Source: Azospirillum lipoferum
GTDB lineage: Bacteria > Pseudomonadota > Alphaproteobacteria > Azospirillales > Azospirillaceae
DNA: 64,000 nucleotides
Assembly (NCBI RefSeq): GCF_024170005.1
Contig: NZ_JALJXJ010000006.1
Coordinates: 1-64,000 of the forward strand
Reading direction: 5' to 3'
A program made the translations under genes and the position numbers. Under the pieces are notes generated by a model. The model did not search any database. It had not been told where the DNA came from and saw only the letters and a list, made by a program, of their open reading frames with translations. Shown piece by piece: positions 43,366 to 52,488 of the stretch (position 1 is its first letter; the number at the start of each line of letters is the position of its first letter).

Positions 43366-44835
43366 TCAGGACGGCCGAGTTGTCCGCGGCGGGTCGGCGG
43401 TCGTCACCAGCAGGTGGAGCAGCATCAGGGCGGTGAAGAACAGATAGGATTGCAGGATGTTGAAGGAGGTGTCGGCAAGCTCGCTCAGGGGATGGAAGAA
43501 GTCGTTGCTCAGGATGGCGAAACCGGCGCCCAGCAGCAGAAGCCTGCCCAATCCCCCGCGCCGGTCCTGGCCCCGCTGTTCCTTTCTGGCCCGGTCGATC
43601 AGCACGAACAGCAGATAGGCGCAGACCGGCAGCAGCACGCCGTAATGCGGAACCCAGGCGATCGGCGTGCCGATGGTGAAGCAGGTGCCGGCCACCAGGA
43701 AGGAGGCGATCGGCTGCCGCCCGCCGTCCCTGATCCGCCACAGCAGGCCGAACAGAACGAACGCCACGCCGGAAATCAGCGTCGCCACATGGACCAGCGG
43801 ATGGTAGGGGGCGAAGGCGCTGCCCCGCCATTCGGTGTCGCCGTTGCTGGTCGACAGCAGGTTGGGTCCGTTGTGCAGCAGGCGGTGCAGCAGCCCGTTG
43901 ACGGTCTGGTTGGAGTAGTAGCTCTCGCCATGCTGGCCCAGGAAGGACAGCACGTCGAGGTAATGCAGCGACGGAACGAAGCCGTAAAGTGCGCAGGCGG
44001 CGGCGAAGCCGGGAACCACGACGACCGCCCAGCCGATGGCGAACCCCCATTCCCGGCGCAGCAGCGCCCAGACCAGGAACAGCGACATCTGCGGCTTGAT
44101 CAGCGTCGAGGCCCCCAGCAGGGCACCGGCGAGCGCCCGCCGGTCACGCAGGTAGAACAGGGTGGCGAAGACGAAGGCGGCGTTCAGCCAGACCTGGATC
44201 TGGCCGACGGCGAAGGCCTTGACCACCGGATAGAAGCACAGCGCCGCCACCGCACCCAGGGCGGCCAGGGTCAGCTGGCTGACCCCGCCGCGCACCGCCC
44301 GGTCGAAGCCCATGCGCTGCGCCAGCTCGCGCATCAGCAGCGCCATGCCGCCGACGGTGGCGACGACCATCAGCAGGTTGATCAGGGCATAGATGCGCAG
44401 ATGCAGCAGACCGACCGCCGACAGCGCCTCCATCACCAGCAGCGAGGTCAGCGGATACTGGAACTTCACATGCTGGGTGAAGAAGACGGCGTCATAGACA
44501 TTCTCCTTCCCATGGTCGCGCAGCCAGGTGAAGGCCGTCATCATCGGTTCCCAGGAATCAAGCGGCAGCCGTTCCGGCGACCGGCCCGCCACCAGCATCA
44601 GGACATCCCAAACCGTGGTGTCGCCGGTGCCGCCATCCAGATAGGGCCGGAAGACGACGCCAAGCAACGTATCGGCACAGAGAACGAACAGAAACGCCGC
44701 CGTCAGCGTCCAGGCGGCAAAGCGGTCCCTGGCCAAGTCTTTGACGGCCAAAGCATCGACCGCACCGGCCCTGTTTCCGCCCAGCGGCCCTTCCAGCGTT
44801 CCTTCCGCCGCGCGCACGAACTCCTTCGATTTCAT
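43366..44835 (-). CDS. GT87-like integral membrane glycosyltransferase (DUF2029)
   Basis: The 489-residue protein has about ten to twelve membrane helices. It has a conserved early loop with FFTQHVKFQYPLTSLL (about 113-128) after an aspartate-bearing segment, and STLIKPQMSLFLVWAL (about 245-260), both typical of polyprenol-phosphate-dependent mannosyl- or arabinosyltransferases of GT87/DUF2029. It would add a sugar to a lipid-linked or envelope acceptor on the periplasmic side. ATG 44835 is chosen for the AGGGAG 9 bases upstream; an in-frame ATG at 44928 would add 31 basic residues. Confidence 0.72.
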   Translation of the reverse strand: MKSKEFVRAAEGTLEGPLGGNRAGAVDALAVKDLARDRFAAWTLTAAFLFVLCADTLLGVVFRPYLDGGTGDTTVWDVLMLVAGRSPERLPLDSWEPMMTAFTWLRDHGKENVYDAVFFTQHVKFQYPLTSLLVMEALSAVGLLHLRIYALINLLMVVATVGGMALLMRELAQRMGFDRAVRGGVSQLTLAALGAVAALCFYPVVKAFAVGQIQVWLNAAFVFATLFYLRDRRALAGALLGASTLIKPQMSLFLVWALLRREWGFAIGWAVVVVPGFAAACALYGFVPSLHYLDVLSFLGQHGESYYSNQTVNGLLHRLLHNGPNLLSTSNGDTEWRGSAFAPYHPLVHVATLISGVAFVLFGLLWRIRDGGRQPIASFLVAGTCFTIGTPIAWVPHYGVLLPVCAYLLFVLIDRARKEQRGQDRRGGLGRLLLLGAGFAILSNDFFHPLSELADTSFNILQSYLFFTALMLLHLLVTTADPPRTTRPS

Positions 44836-45132
44836 CGGCGACCACTCCCTGGCATCACGTCCCGGCTTCAACCGCCGGCGAGTCCGCGAAACTATGCCAG
44901 AGCAGCGCGAATGGGGAATGTGCCCCACCCGTGCCGGACCGGAGTAATGCCATTAAGCGCCGGCCACCCGCAGCGGTAGCGGACTACCCCGCCGCGTCCG
45001 GTGCCGGCGCGTTCGGGCGGGAGTTCCGGCACTTGTCCGATGGGGAGGGGCAGGAACGGTCCTCGGCAGCCAAGGTTTTCCGGCTGCGGCGGTCCTGGTG
45101 AACGCTGCGCCGCCGCAGATGATGGAGGCACC

Positions 45133-45687
45133 ATGACGGCAGACCGCTCTCCCACATATCCGCCACCCCAGACCCCCGGCCTCAGCGCGGTGCTGGAGCG
45201 GAACATCCAGGCCCTGCAAGCCCGCCGCAAGCGGGAGGAGGTGGAGGCCACCTTGCAGGACCGCATCGCCGATGCGGTCACCCGCTTCACCGGCAGCATG
45301 CGCTTCGTCTATCTGCACCTGATCCTGTTCGGCGGCTGGATCCTGATCAATCTCGGCTGGCTGCCCATCGTCAAGCCGTGGGACCCGTCCTTCGTCGTGC
45401 TGGCGATGATCGCGTCGGTGGAGGCGATCTTCCTGTCCACCTTCGTCCTCATCAGCCAGAACCGCATGGCCGCGGTGTCGGACAAGCGTGCCGACCTCGA
45501 CCTTCAGATCAGCCTGCTGGCCGAGCATGAGGTGACGAAGCTGGTCACCCTGGTGTCCTCCATCGCCGACCATCTGGGGGTGAAGACGGAGGTCGACGCC
45601 GAACTGGACGTGATCCGGCGGGATGTCGCGCCCGAGGCGGTGCTGGACGAAATCGAAGCGACCGAGAGAAAGAACCGCACAGAGTGA
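45133..45687 (+). CDS. DUF1003 membrane protein
   Basis: The 184-residue product fits DUF1003: a soluble start, DRIADAVTRFTGSMRFVYLH (about 40-59), two membrane helices (about 57-77 and 91-110), the conserved WDPSFVVLAMIASVEAIFLS around the second helix, then a helical cytoplasmic tail with QNRMAAVSDKRADLDLQ. The family function is unknown. GGAGG precedes the ATG. The 297-base gap to the preceding divergent gene shows no clear promoter. Confidence 0.82.
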   Translation: MTADRSPTYPPPQTPGLSAVLERNIQALQARRKREEVEATLQDRIADAVTRFTGSMRFVYLHLILFGGWILINLGWLPIVKPWDPSFVVLAMIASVEAIFLSTFVLISQNRMAAVSDKRADLDLQISLLAEHEVTKLVTLVSSIADHLGVKTEVDAELDVIRRDVAPEAVLDEIEATERKNRTE

Positions 45688-45888
45688 ATCGCGGGCCCAA
45701 GACGGTCCCCCGGCAACCCGTCGTTGTCGAACGCATGGAGGTTATGCGTTTACGGAATCCCTTGTTTCTGCTTGGCTTATTGTTCTGGTGCCGGAGAGTA
45801 TTCTAAGGTCAGGCTACCCCCATTTCGGGTCCGGCAAAGCGCCGCCCCCGACTGAGACCAGCTTCAGGCCCCCGGTGACCCGACGGTG

Positions 45889-46506
45889 ATGGCGTCCTCT
45901 CACATAATCGTCGGTGGCGCCACCTGGTTCTACCTGTCGAGCCGGTACGGGATGACCTTCGACGCGGTCGCCTTCGGGGCGGCGATTCTGGGAGCGCTGG
46001 CCCCGGACATCGACCATCCGAAATCGACGCTGGGGCAGTTGGTGAAGCCGCTGTCCACCGCGATCTCCGGCATCTTCGGCCATCGCGGCGTCACCCATTC
46101 CGCGCTGGCCATCGCCGGCTGCCTGTGGGTCCTGCACGAACACGCCGCCTACCAGCATGTGCTGATCCCCTTCATCGTCGGCTATCTCACCCATCTGGCC
46201 GGCGACCTGCTGACCCCGGCCGGCCTGCCGCTGCTGTGGCCGATCAAGCGGCGGCGCAATTTCGCCCTGCCGATTTTGAAGACCGGCGGTTTTTCCGAAC
46301 AACTGGCGGTGACGCTGATGGCGGGTTGGATGATCTCCGGCCTGTTCGCCGGCGGCTGGCCGGAATTCCCGCTGCAACGCCCCTGGCGGTCGGTCGTCGC
46401 CGCGGCGCAGACCTATCTGGGGGAGGGCGGCATGGAGAAGGCCGTCGCCCCGCTCCCCATGCGCAAGCCGCCGGAAACCAGCCGGACCAAGCCGCTGAAG
46501 GGTTGA
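45889..46506 (+). CDS. YdjM-like membrane metal-dependent hydrolase
   Basis: The 205-residue protein resembles YdjM/DUF457. An early HIIVGG is followed by LGALAPDIDHPKSTLGQ (about 35-51) and GHRGVTHSALAIA (about 64-76), the His/Asp pattern thought to bind metal, among several membrane helices. In E. coli YdjM is LexA-controlled; no LexA site is seen here. Either GTG 45886 or ATG 45889 could start it; no strong ribosome-binding site decides. Confidence 0.8.
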   Translation: MASSHIIVGGATWFYLSSRYGMTFDAVAFGAAILGALAPDIDHPKSTLGQLVKPLSTAISGIFGHRGVTHSALAIAGCLWVLHEHAAYQHVLIPFIVGYLTHLAGDLLTPAGLPLLWPIKRRRNFALPILKTGGFSEQLAVTLMAGWMISGLFAGGWPEFPLQRPWRSVVAAAQTYLGEGGMEKAVAPLPMRKPPETSRTKPLKG

Positions 46507-46857
46507 GCCCCGGCCGTTCGGGTACTCCGTCCCTTGCCCCGTTGAATCCGAAGAAACAGACCGGCAAATCCTTTCGGATCACCGGATCATGGGCTGTTCT
46601 GCCGACTTTTATTCGGAAAAATCGGATTGCCCGGCCGACTGTCTTCAAAAACCGGCCGGATGTTCTGAAAACTTGGCAGAATACTCATCATTCATTCTGT
46701 ATTTCGGTTTACAATCAGAATTTAAATTGGCAAAATGGCAAAAATACCAGTTGGAAAGGATCCCGGAAAATCGGTTAGCCTGACAGGCATCGGATCGGCC
46801 TCCGCAGCTCGCAGGACAGGCGCCGTTCCGGCCCCCCCGACCAGAGCCAGCCACGCG
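46507..46857 (+). promoter_or_regulatory. AT-rich leader and control region of putA
   Basis: About 350 bases, of which 46560-46760 is notably AT-rich. A TACAAT -10-like element (46710-46715) lies between the imperfect arms TCTGTATT and AATCAGA (from 46696 to 46720). The string TTCGGA recurs near 46579 and 46614. The pattern suits an Lrp/PutR-type activator site. The putA frame is open from 46735, but this part has poor codon character. Confidence 0.45.
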
Positions 46858-49800
46858 ATGAACCAGATGATCGACCCGAGCGTTGCCCCCGCCTCCGAGC
46901 CGTCCTTCTCCACCGGGGCCGGCCCCTTCGCCGCCTTCGCCCCCGTCGTTCGTCCGGCCAGTCCGCTGCGTCAGGCGATCACCGCCGCCTATCGCCGGCC
47001 GGAGCCGGACTGCGTGGCATGGCTGGTGGATCAGGCGGCGCTGCCGGCGGAGGTGACCGCGGCGGCGGCCCGGACCGCGCGCACGCTGATCGCGGCGCTG
47101 CGCGCCAAGCCGCAGGGGCGTGGGGTGGAGGGGCTGATCCACGAATACAGCCTGTCCAGCCAGGAAGGTGTCGCGCTGATGTGTCTGGCGGAGGCGCTGC
47201 TGCGCATTCCCGACCGCGCCACCCGCGACGCGCTGATCCGCGACAAGATCGCCGGCGGCGACTGGCGCGCCCATCTCGGCAACAGCCCGTCGCTGTTCGT
47301 CAACGCCGCGACCTGGGGGCTGCTGGTCACCGGCAAGGTCACCGGTGTGCTGGGCGACGGTTTCGGCGGTGAGCAGGCCCTGTCCTCGGCGCTGACCAAG
47401 CTGATCCTGCGCGGCGGCGAGCCGCTGATCCGCCGTGGTGTCGACATGGCCATGCGGATGATGGGCGAGCAGTTCGTCACTGGCCAGACCATCGACGAGG
47501 CGCTGTCCAACAGCCGCAAGATGGAGGCCGAAGGCTTCCGCTATTCCTACGACATGCTGGGGGAGGCGGCGACCACCGCCGCCGACGCCGACCGCTATTA
47601 CGCCGACTATGAAAAGGCCATCCATGCCATCGGCAAGGCCTCGGCCGGGCGCGGCATCTATGACGGCCCCGGCATCTCGATCAAGCTGTCGGCCCTGCAC
47701 CCGCGCTATTCGCGTGCCCAGGCGGATCGCGTCATGGCGGAACTGCTGCCGCGCGTCACCGAGCTGGCCCGGCTGGCCCGCCGCTATGACATCGGCCTGA
47801 ACATCGACGCCGAGGAGGCCGACCGGCTGGAACTGTCGCTCGACCTGCTGGAAGCGCTGTGCTTCGATCCGGACCTGAAGGGCTGGGACGGCATTGGCTT
47901 CGTCGTCCAGGCCTACGGCAAGCGCTGCCCCTACGTCATCGACTTCGTCGTCGATCTGGCCCGGCGCAGCGGCCACCGGCTGATGGTCCGTCTGGTGAAG
48001 GGCGCCTATTGGGACAGCGAGATCAAGCGCGCCCAGGTCGACGGGCTGGAGGATTTCCCGGTCTATACCCGCAAGCTGCACACCGACGTCTCCTATGTCG
48101 CCTGCGCCCGCCGGCTGCTGGGCGCGCCCGACGCGGTGTTCCCGCAGTTCGCCACCCACAATGCCCAGACCCTGGCGACCATCCACCAGATGGCGGCGCA
48201 CCTGAACGGTGCGTTCAAGGTCGGCCAGTACGAGTTCCAGTGCCTGCACGGCATGGGCGAGCCGCTCTACAAGGAAGTCGTCGGCCCGCTGAAGCGGCCC
48301 TGCCGCGTCTATGCCCCGGTCGGCACCCATGAGACGCTGCTGGCCTATCTGGTCCGCCGCCTGCTGGAGAACGGCGCCAACAGCTCCTTCGTCAACCGCA
48401 TCGCCGACAAGAGCGTGTCGATCGACGATCTGGTCGCCGACCCGGTGGCGCTGGCCCGCGCAGCATTGCCGGTGGGCGCGAAGAACCCGCTGATCGCCCT
48501 GCCGAAGGACCTCTACGGCGCTGAGCGCGCCAACTCCGCCGGCCTCGACCTGTCGAACGAGACCACGCTGGCCGACCTGTCCGGTGCTCTGCGCGACAGC
48601 GCCGCCATGGCCTGGACCGCCGCCCCGCTGCTGGCGGACGGCGAGCGCAACGGAACCCCCCGGCCGGTGCTGAACCCGGCCGACCACGGCGACGTCGTCG
48701 GGCATTGTGTCGAGGCCGGCCCGGCCGACATCACCGACGCCTTCCTGTTCGCCGAGGCCGCCGCTCCGGTCTGGGCCGCCACCCCGCCGGCCGGGCGGGC
48801 CGCCTGCCTGTTCCGCGCCGCCGACGCGATGCAGGCGCGGATGCCGACCCTGCTCGGCCTGATCATCCGCGAGGCCGGCAAGTCGACCGCCAACGCCATC
48901 GCCGAAGTGCGCGAGGCCATCGACTTCCTGCGCTATTACGGCGCCCGGGTCCGTGACGGCTTCGCCAACGACACCCACCTGCCGCTGGGGCCGGTGGTCT
49001 GCATCAGCCCGTGGAACTTCCCGCTCGCCATCTTCTCCGGTCAGGTCGCCGCGGCATTGGCCGCCGGCAACCCGGTGCTGGCCAAGCCGGCGGAGGAAAC
49101 CCCGCTGATCGCGGCGGAGGCGGTGCGCATCCTCCGCGCCGCCGGCGTGCCCGCCGGCGCGGTCCAGCTTCTGCCCGGCGCGGGGGAGGTGGGTGCGGCC
49201 CTGGTCGGCCATGCCGGCACCCGTGCGGTGATGTTCACCGGCTCCACCGAAGTCGCCCGCCTGATCCAGCGCCAGCTGGCCGGGCGCCTGTCGCCGCAGG
49301 GGGCGCCGATCCCGCTGATCGCCGAGACCGGCGGCCAGAACGCCATGATCGTCGACAGCTCCGCCCTGGCGGAGCAGGTGGTCGGCGACGTGATCGCGTC
49401 GGCCTTCGACAGCGCCGGCCAGCGCTGCTCGGCCCTGCGTATCCTCTGCCTGCAGGAGGATGTCGCCGACCGTACGCTGACCATGCTGAAGGGCGCGATG
49501 CGCGAGCTGCGCATCGGCAGCCCCGACCGGCTGGCCGTCGATGTCGGCCCGGTCATCACGGCGGAGGCGCGCGACGGCATCGCCCGCCACATCGAGGCGA
49601 TGCGGGCCAAGGGCCGCCGGGTGGAATCACTGCCGTTGCCGGCGGAGACCGCCAACGGCACCTTCGTCGCGCCGACCATCATCGAGATCGACGGCATAGC
49701 CGATCTGGAGCGCGAGGTGTTCGGGCCGGTCCTGCACGTCCTGCGCTTCCGCCGGGACGATCTCGACCGGCTGGTCGATGCCATCAACGGCACCGGCTAT

Positions 49801-50589
49801 GGCCTGACCTTCGGCCTGCACACCCGCATCGACGCCACCATCGACCGGGTGACCAGCCGGATCGAGGCCGGCAACCTGTACGTCAACCGCAACACCATCG
49901 GTGCGGTGGTCGGCGTACAGCCCTTCGGCGGCCATGGCCTGTCCGGCACCGGCCCGAAGGCCGGCGGCCCGCTGTACCTGTCGCGCCTGCTGTCCGTACG
50001 TCCGTCGCTGGAGCTGGGTGTGCGTGGCGATGACGCCGTACGTGCACCGGCCCAGGCCTTCGCCGACTGGCTGGCCGACCAGGGCGGGGCGGAGATCGCC
50101 ACCGACATACGGGCGCTGGCCAAGCGCTCCCCCGTCGGCGGCAGCGTCGAGCTGGCCGGCCCGGTCGGTGAAAGCAACCTCTACAGCCTGATCCCGCGCG
50201 GCCGCATCCTGCTGCTGCCGCAGACGGAAGAAGGCCTCTACCGACTGCTGGGTGCCGCGCTCGCCACCGGCAACGAGGTGGTGGTGGACGGCGACGGTGC
50301 CGTCACCGCTGGCCTGAAGGGCCTGCCCGCGGCGCTTGCCGCCCGTGTCCGGGTGTCGGCGAGCTGGCTGTCCTTCGGTGCTCTGGCTGGCGCGCTGGTG
50401 GAGGGCGATGCCGCCCGTCTGCTGGCCGCCAACCGCCGCATCGCCGAACTGCCCGGCCCCCTCGTCCTGACCCAGGGCGTCCCGGCCGGCGGCGAGGGGG
50501 TGGAGATCGCCTGGCTGATGAACGAGCGCTCGCTCAGCACCAACACCACCGCGGCCGGCGGCAACGCCAGCCTGGTGGCGATGAGCTAA
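46858..50589 (+). CDS. putA: Bifunctional proline dehydrogenase/P5C dehydrogenase
   Basis: The product (1243 residues from this ATG) starts with a helical arm, followed by a proline dehydrogenase barrel (about 150-520; KLSALHPRYSRAQ and LVKGAYWDSEIKRAQ), then a P5C dehydrogenase domain (about 560-1020) with catalytic Glu823 in AETGGQNA and Cys857 in GQRCSALR. The C-terminal region resembles the truncated ALDH-like fold of longer PutA proteins. It oxidises proline to glutamate, feeding quinones and NAD. No N-terminal ribbon-helix-helix is present, so it is not a DNA-binding repressor. The in-frame ATG at 46735 is possible but lies in AT-rich, non-coding-like sequence. Confidence 0.93.
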   Translation: MNQMIDPSVAPASEPSFSTGAGPFAAFAPVVRPASPLRQAITAAYRRPEPDCVAWLVDQAALPAEVTAAAARTARTLIAALRAKPQGRGVEGLIHEYSLSSQEGVALMCLAEALLRIPDRATRDALIRDKIAGGDWRAHLGNSPSLFVNAATWGLLVTGKVTGVLGDGFGGEQALSSALTKLILRGGEPLIRRGVDMAMRMMGEQFVTGQTIDEALSNSRKMEAEGFRYSYDMLGEAATTAADADRYYADYEKAIHAIGKASAGRGIYDGPGISIKLSALHPRYSRAQADRVMAELLPRVTELARLARRYDIGLNIDAEEADRLELSLDLLEALCFDPDLKGWDGIGFVVQAYGKRCPYVIDFVVDLARRSGHRLMVRLVKGAYWDSEIKRAQVDGLEDFPVYTRKLHTDVSYVACARRLLGAPDAVFPQFATHNAQTLATIHQMAAHLNGAFKVGQYEFQCLHGMGEPLYKEVVGPLKRPCRVYAPVGTHETLLAYLVRRLLENGANSSFVNRIADKSVSIDDLVADPVALARAALPVGAKNPLIALPKDLYGAERANSAGLDLSNETTLADLSGALRDSAAMAWTAAPLLADGERNGTPRPVLNPADHGDVVGHCVEAGPADITDAFLFAEAAAPVWAATPPAGRAACLFRAADAMQARMPTLLGLIIREAGKSTANAIAEVREAIDFLRYYGARVRDGFANDTHLPLGPVVCISPWNFPLAIFSGQVAAALAAGNPVLAKPAEETPLIAAEAVRILRAAGVPAGAVQLLPGAGEVGAALVGHAGTRAVMFTGSTEVARLIQRQLAGRLSPQGAPIPLIAETGGQNAMIVDSSALAEQVVGDVIASAFDSAGQRCSALRILCLQEDVADRTLTMLKGAMRELRIGSPDRLAVDVGPVITAEARDGIARHIEAMRAKGRRVESLPLPAETANGTFVAPTIIEIDGIADLEREVFGPVLHVLRFRRDDLDRLVDAINGTGYGLTFGLHTRIDATIDRVTSRIEAGNLYVNRNTIGAVVGVQPFGGHGLSGTGPKAGGPLYLSRLLSVRPSLELGVRGDDAVRAPAQAFADWLADQGGAEIATDIRALAKRSPVGGSVELAGPVGESNLYSLIPRGRILLLPQTEEGLYRLLGAALATGNEVVVDGDGAVTAGLKGLPAALAARVRVSASWLSFGALAGALVEGDAARLLAANRRIAELPGPLVLTQGVPAGGEGVEIAWLMNERSLSTNTTAAGGNASLVAMS

Positions 50590-50606
50590 AGGCGGGAGGG
50601 GTGTGT

Positions 50607-50746
50607 CTCCCTCTCCCCCCGGGGAGAGGGTCGGGGTGAGGGGGAGGCATAAGGTGGATTTGGTGGGGAGCGGAGAGTACGCGATTCTTGAAGATCCTCG
50701 CCTTGCGCCCCCCTCACCCTAACCCTCTCCCCGGGGGGGAGAGGGG
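50607..50746. repeat. Composite palindromic repeat, 140 bp (copy E)
   Basis: Left palindrome 50609-50630, right palindrome 50723-50745. Both arms and the roughly 60-base core align with copy B (15715-15854) at the same total length. The core shares GGTGGAT, GGTGGG, ATTCTTGAA/ATGCTTGAA and ATCCTCGC. Its right arm forms the 3' end of the XRE gene on the minus strand. Confidence 0.85.
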
Positions 50747-51603
50747 ATTTCAGCAAGCGCCCCGCGCAGCCTATCCGCTGTTTCGGCTTCCGCCGGGAAG
50801 AAAGCCTCGATCGCCAGCTCCGACAGGGTGACGTCCACCGCTGTCCCGAACACCGTAGTCGTGCTGAACAGGCTCAGCAAACCAACGGACGTGTGCAGCC
50901 GCAACGGCACCACCACGTCGGGGTGGTGCCCTTCCGCACCACCGCCGCCGCCGCCAGCGGCACTGGCCGGCGCCGGATAGCCCTGCAACTCGCTGCGCAG
51001 AGCCACCAGCACCGGGTCGGCGCTCGCCTCGATCTGGCGGGTCAGGCGGGACAGCACATGCTCGCGCCACTGCGCCCAGTTGCCGATGCGGCCGGCCAGC
51101 CCGTCGGGATGCAGGCTGAGGCGCAGGACGTTGACCGGTCCTGCCAGCAGCTCCGGCGAGACCCCCTCCAGCAGCGGCGCCACCGCCCGGTTCGCCGCGA
51201 GAAGGTGCCAGTGCCGATCGACGGCCAGCGCCGGGAAGGGCTCGTGCCCGGTCAGCACCAGATCGACCGCCTTGCGCGCGGCCTGCATCGCCGGGCTGTC
51301 GAGGCCGTGTTCGCTGTAGACCGGGGCGAAGCCGGCGGCGACCAGCAGGGCGTTGCGGTCCCGTAGCGGCACGTCCAGCCGTTCCGCCAGATGGATCAGC
51401 ATGCCGCGGCTGGGCTGCGACCGCCCGGTCTCCAGGAAACTGACATGCCGGGTGGAGATGTCGGCTTCGCAGGCAAGATCGAGCTGACTCAGGCCCCGGC
51501 GCTGGCGCCAGGAGCGCAGCAGGGCGCCGACCGGTGGTGGGGCTGGCGGCGGGGCCGGAGCCCGGCCGTTGCGGGAGGTGTTCTGCGGGGTGCCATGGGG
51601 CAT
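50719..51603 (-). CDS. XRE-family regulator with MmyB-like domain and repeat-derived tail
   Basis: The 294-residue protein has a Pro/Ala-rich N-terminus, a helix-turn-helix (about 26-80; LSQLDLACEADISTRHVSFL), and a C-terminal MmyB-like ligand-binding region with EPFPALAVDRHWHLLAANRA (about 135-154). Related proteins regulate neighbouring genes, often of small-molecule metabolism. The last residues, EIPSPPRGEG, and the TAG stop come from palindromic repeat copy E, the same tail as FlhB. It follows the alpha/beta hydrolase gene by 29 bases, so the two are likely cotranscribed. ATG 51603 has GGAGCGAAG upstream. Confidence 0.82.
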   Translation of the reverse strand: MPHGTPQNTSRNGRAPAPPPAPPPVGALLRSWRQRRGLSQLDLACEADISTRHVSFLETGRSQPSRGMLIHLAERLDVPLRDRNALLVAAGFAPVYSEHGLDSPAMQAARKAVDLVLTGHEPFPALAVDRHWHLLAANRAVAPLLEGVSPELLAGPVNVLRLSLHPDGLAGRIGNWAQWREHVLSRLTRQIEASADPVLVALRSELQGYPAPASAAGGGGGGAEGHHPDVVVPLRLHTSVGLLSLFSTTTVFGTAVDVTLSELAIEAFFPAEAETADRLRGALAEIPSPPRGEG

Positions 51604-51632
51604 GGGACTTCGCTCCGAACCGCTATCGCCGC

Positions 51633-52460
51633 CTATGGTTGCCGTCCTCCGCGGACGAAGGCCAGCAGTTCCGCGTTGAAGCGGTCGCGGTGGGTGATGA
51701 ACAGGCCGTGCGGCGCCCCCTCGTAGAATGATAGCGTGGCGTTCGGCATCAGCGCCACCGTGCGCTCGGCAAGCGCCAGCGGCGTCGTCACGTCGCGGTC
51801 GCCATGGACGACCAGGGTCGGCACGGTGATGGCCGGCAGCTCCGCCCGGAAATCGGCCGAGGTGATGGCGCGGTTGCATTCCAGCAGGGCGATCAGCGAG
51901 GATTGCAGCGCCATTCCGGTGATCCAGCCCTTCATCTCCGCCGAGGTCTCCGCGTTCACGAAGGGGTCGATGTTGTCGCCCAGCCATTTCGGGAAGTCGC
52001 GCAGCAGCTGCTCCGTCCGGAAGGCTTCGAACAGCGCCGGATCGACGCCGTCGGGGTTGTCGCCGGTCCGCGCCATCAGCGGCGTGATGGTCCCGACCAT
52101 CACCACTCCGGCGACCCGTCCGGAGCCATGCCGGGTCAGGTAGCGCACGATCTCCCCCGTCGCCATCGAATGGCCGACCAGCGTCACGTCGCGCAAATCC
52201 AGCCCGTCGATCAGGGCGGCGATGTCGTCCGCCAGCCGGTCGAAGCCGTAGCCGGACGGCGATTCGTCCGACTTGCCATGGCCGCGGCGGTCGAAGGCGA
52301 TGCAGCGGCATCCCTGTTCGGACAGCGGCGCCATCTGATAGGCCCAGGCGTCGGAGGTCAGCGACCAGCTCGACACGAAGAGGATGGGCCGGCTGCCTTC
52401 CTCCTTGCCCCAGTCGCGATAGAACAGCCGCACGCCGTCGTCGGTGTGGATGAAGCCCAT
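51633..52460 (-). CDS. Alpha/beta hydrolase
   Basis: The 275-residue protein is an alpha/beta hydrolase. It shows the nucleophile elbow GHSMA (Ser near 97), an acidic residue in VVHGDRDVTTP and a histidine in GAPHGLFITH near the C-terminus. The oxyanion region lies near FVSSWSLTSDAW. The overall pattern is closest to non-haem chloroperoxidase/esterase-like enzymes. AGGGAGA lies before the ATG. It lies between the NTF2-like gene (28-base gap) and the XRE regulator gene. Confidence 0.85.
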   Translation of the reverse strand: MGFIHTDDGVRLFYRDWGKEEGSRPILFVSSWSLTSDAWAYQMAPLSEQGCRCIAFDRRGHGKSDESPSGYGFDRLADDIAALIDGLDLRDVTLVGHSMATGEIVRYLTRHGSGRVAGVVMVGTITPLMARTGDNPDGVDPALFEAFRTEQLLRDFPKWLGDNIDPFVNAETSAEMKGWITGMALQSSLIALLECNRAITSADFRAELPAITVPTLVVHGDRDVTTPLALAERTVALMPNATLSFYEGAPHGLFITHRDRFNAELLAFVRGGRQP

Positions 52461-52488
52461 GATCGGTCTCCCTGCAAAAAACTTCCGG

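Noticed and set aside
46735..46857. putA starting at ATG 46735
   Set aside because: The added 41 codons lie in AT-rich sequence without the genome's codon bias and have no ribosome-binding site; ATG 46858 is preferred, though not proven.
46645..49590. A 981-codon minus-strand open frame opposite putA
   Set aside because: Same pattern of antisense low-complexity translation; putA on the other strand has intact catalytic motifs.
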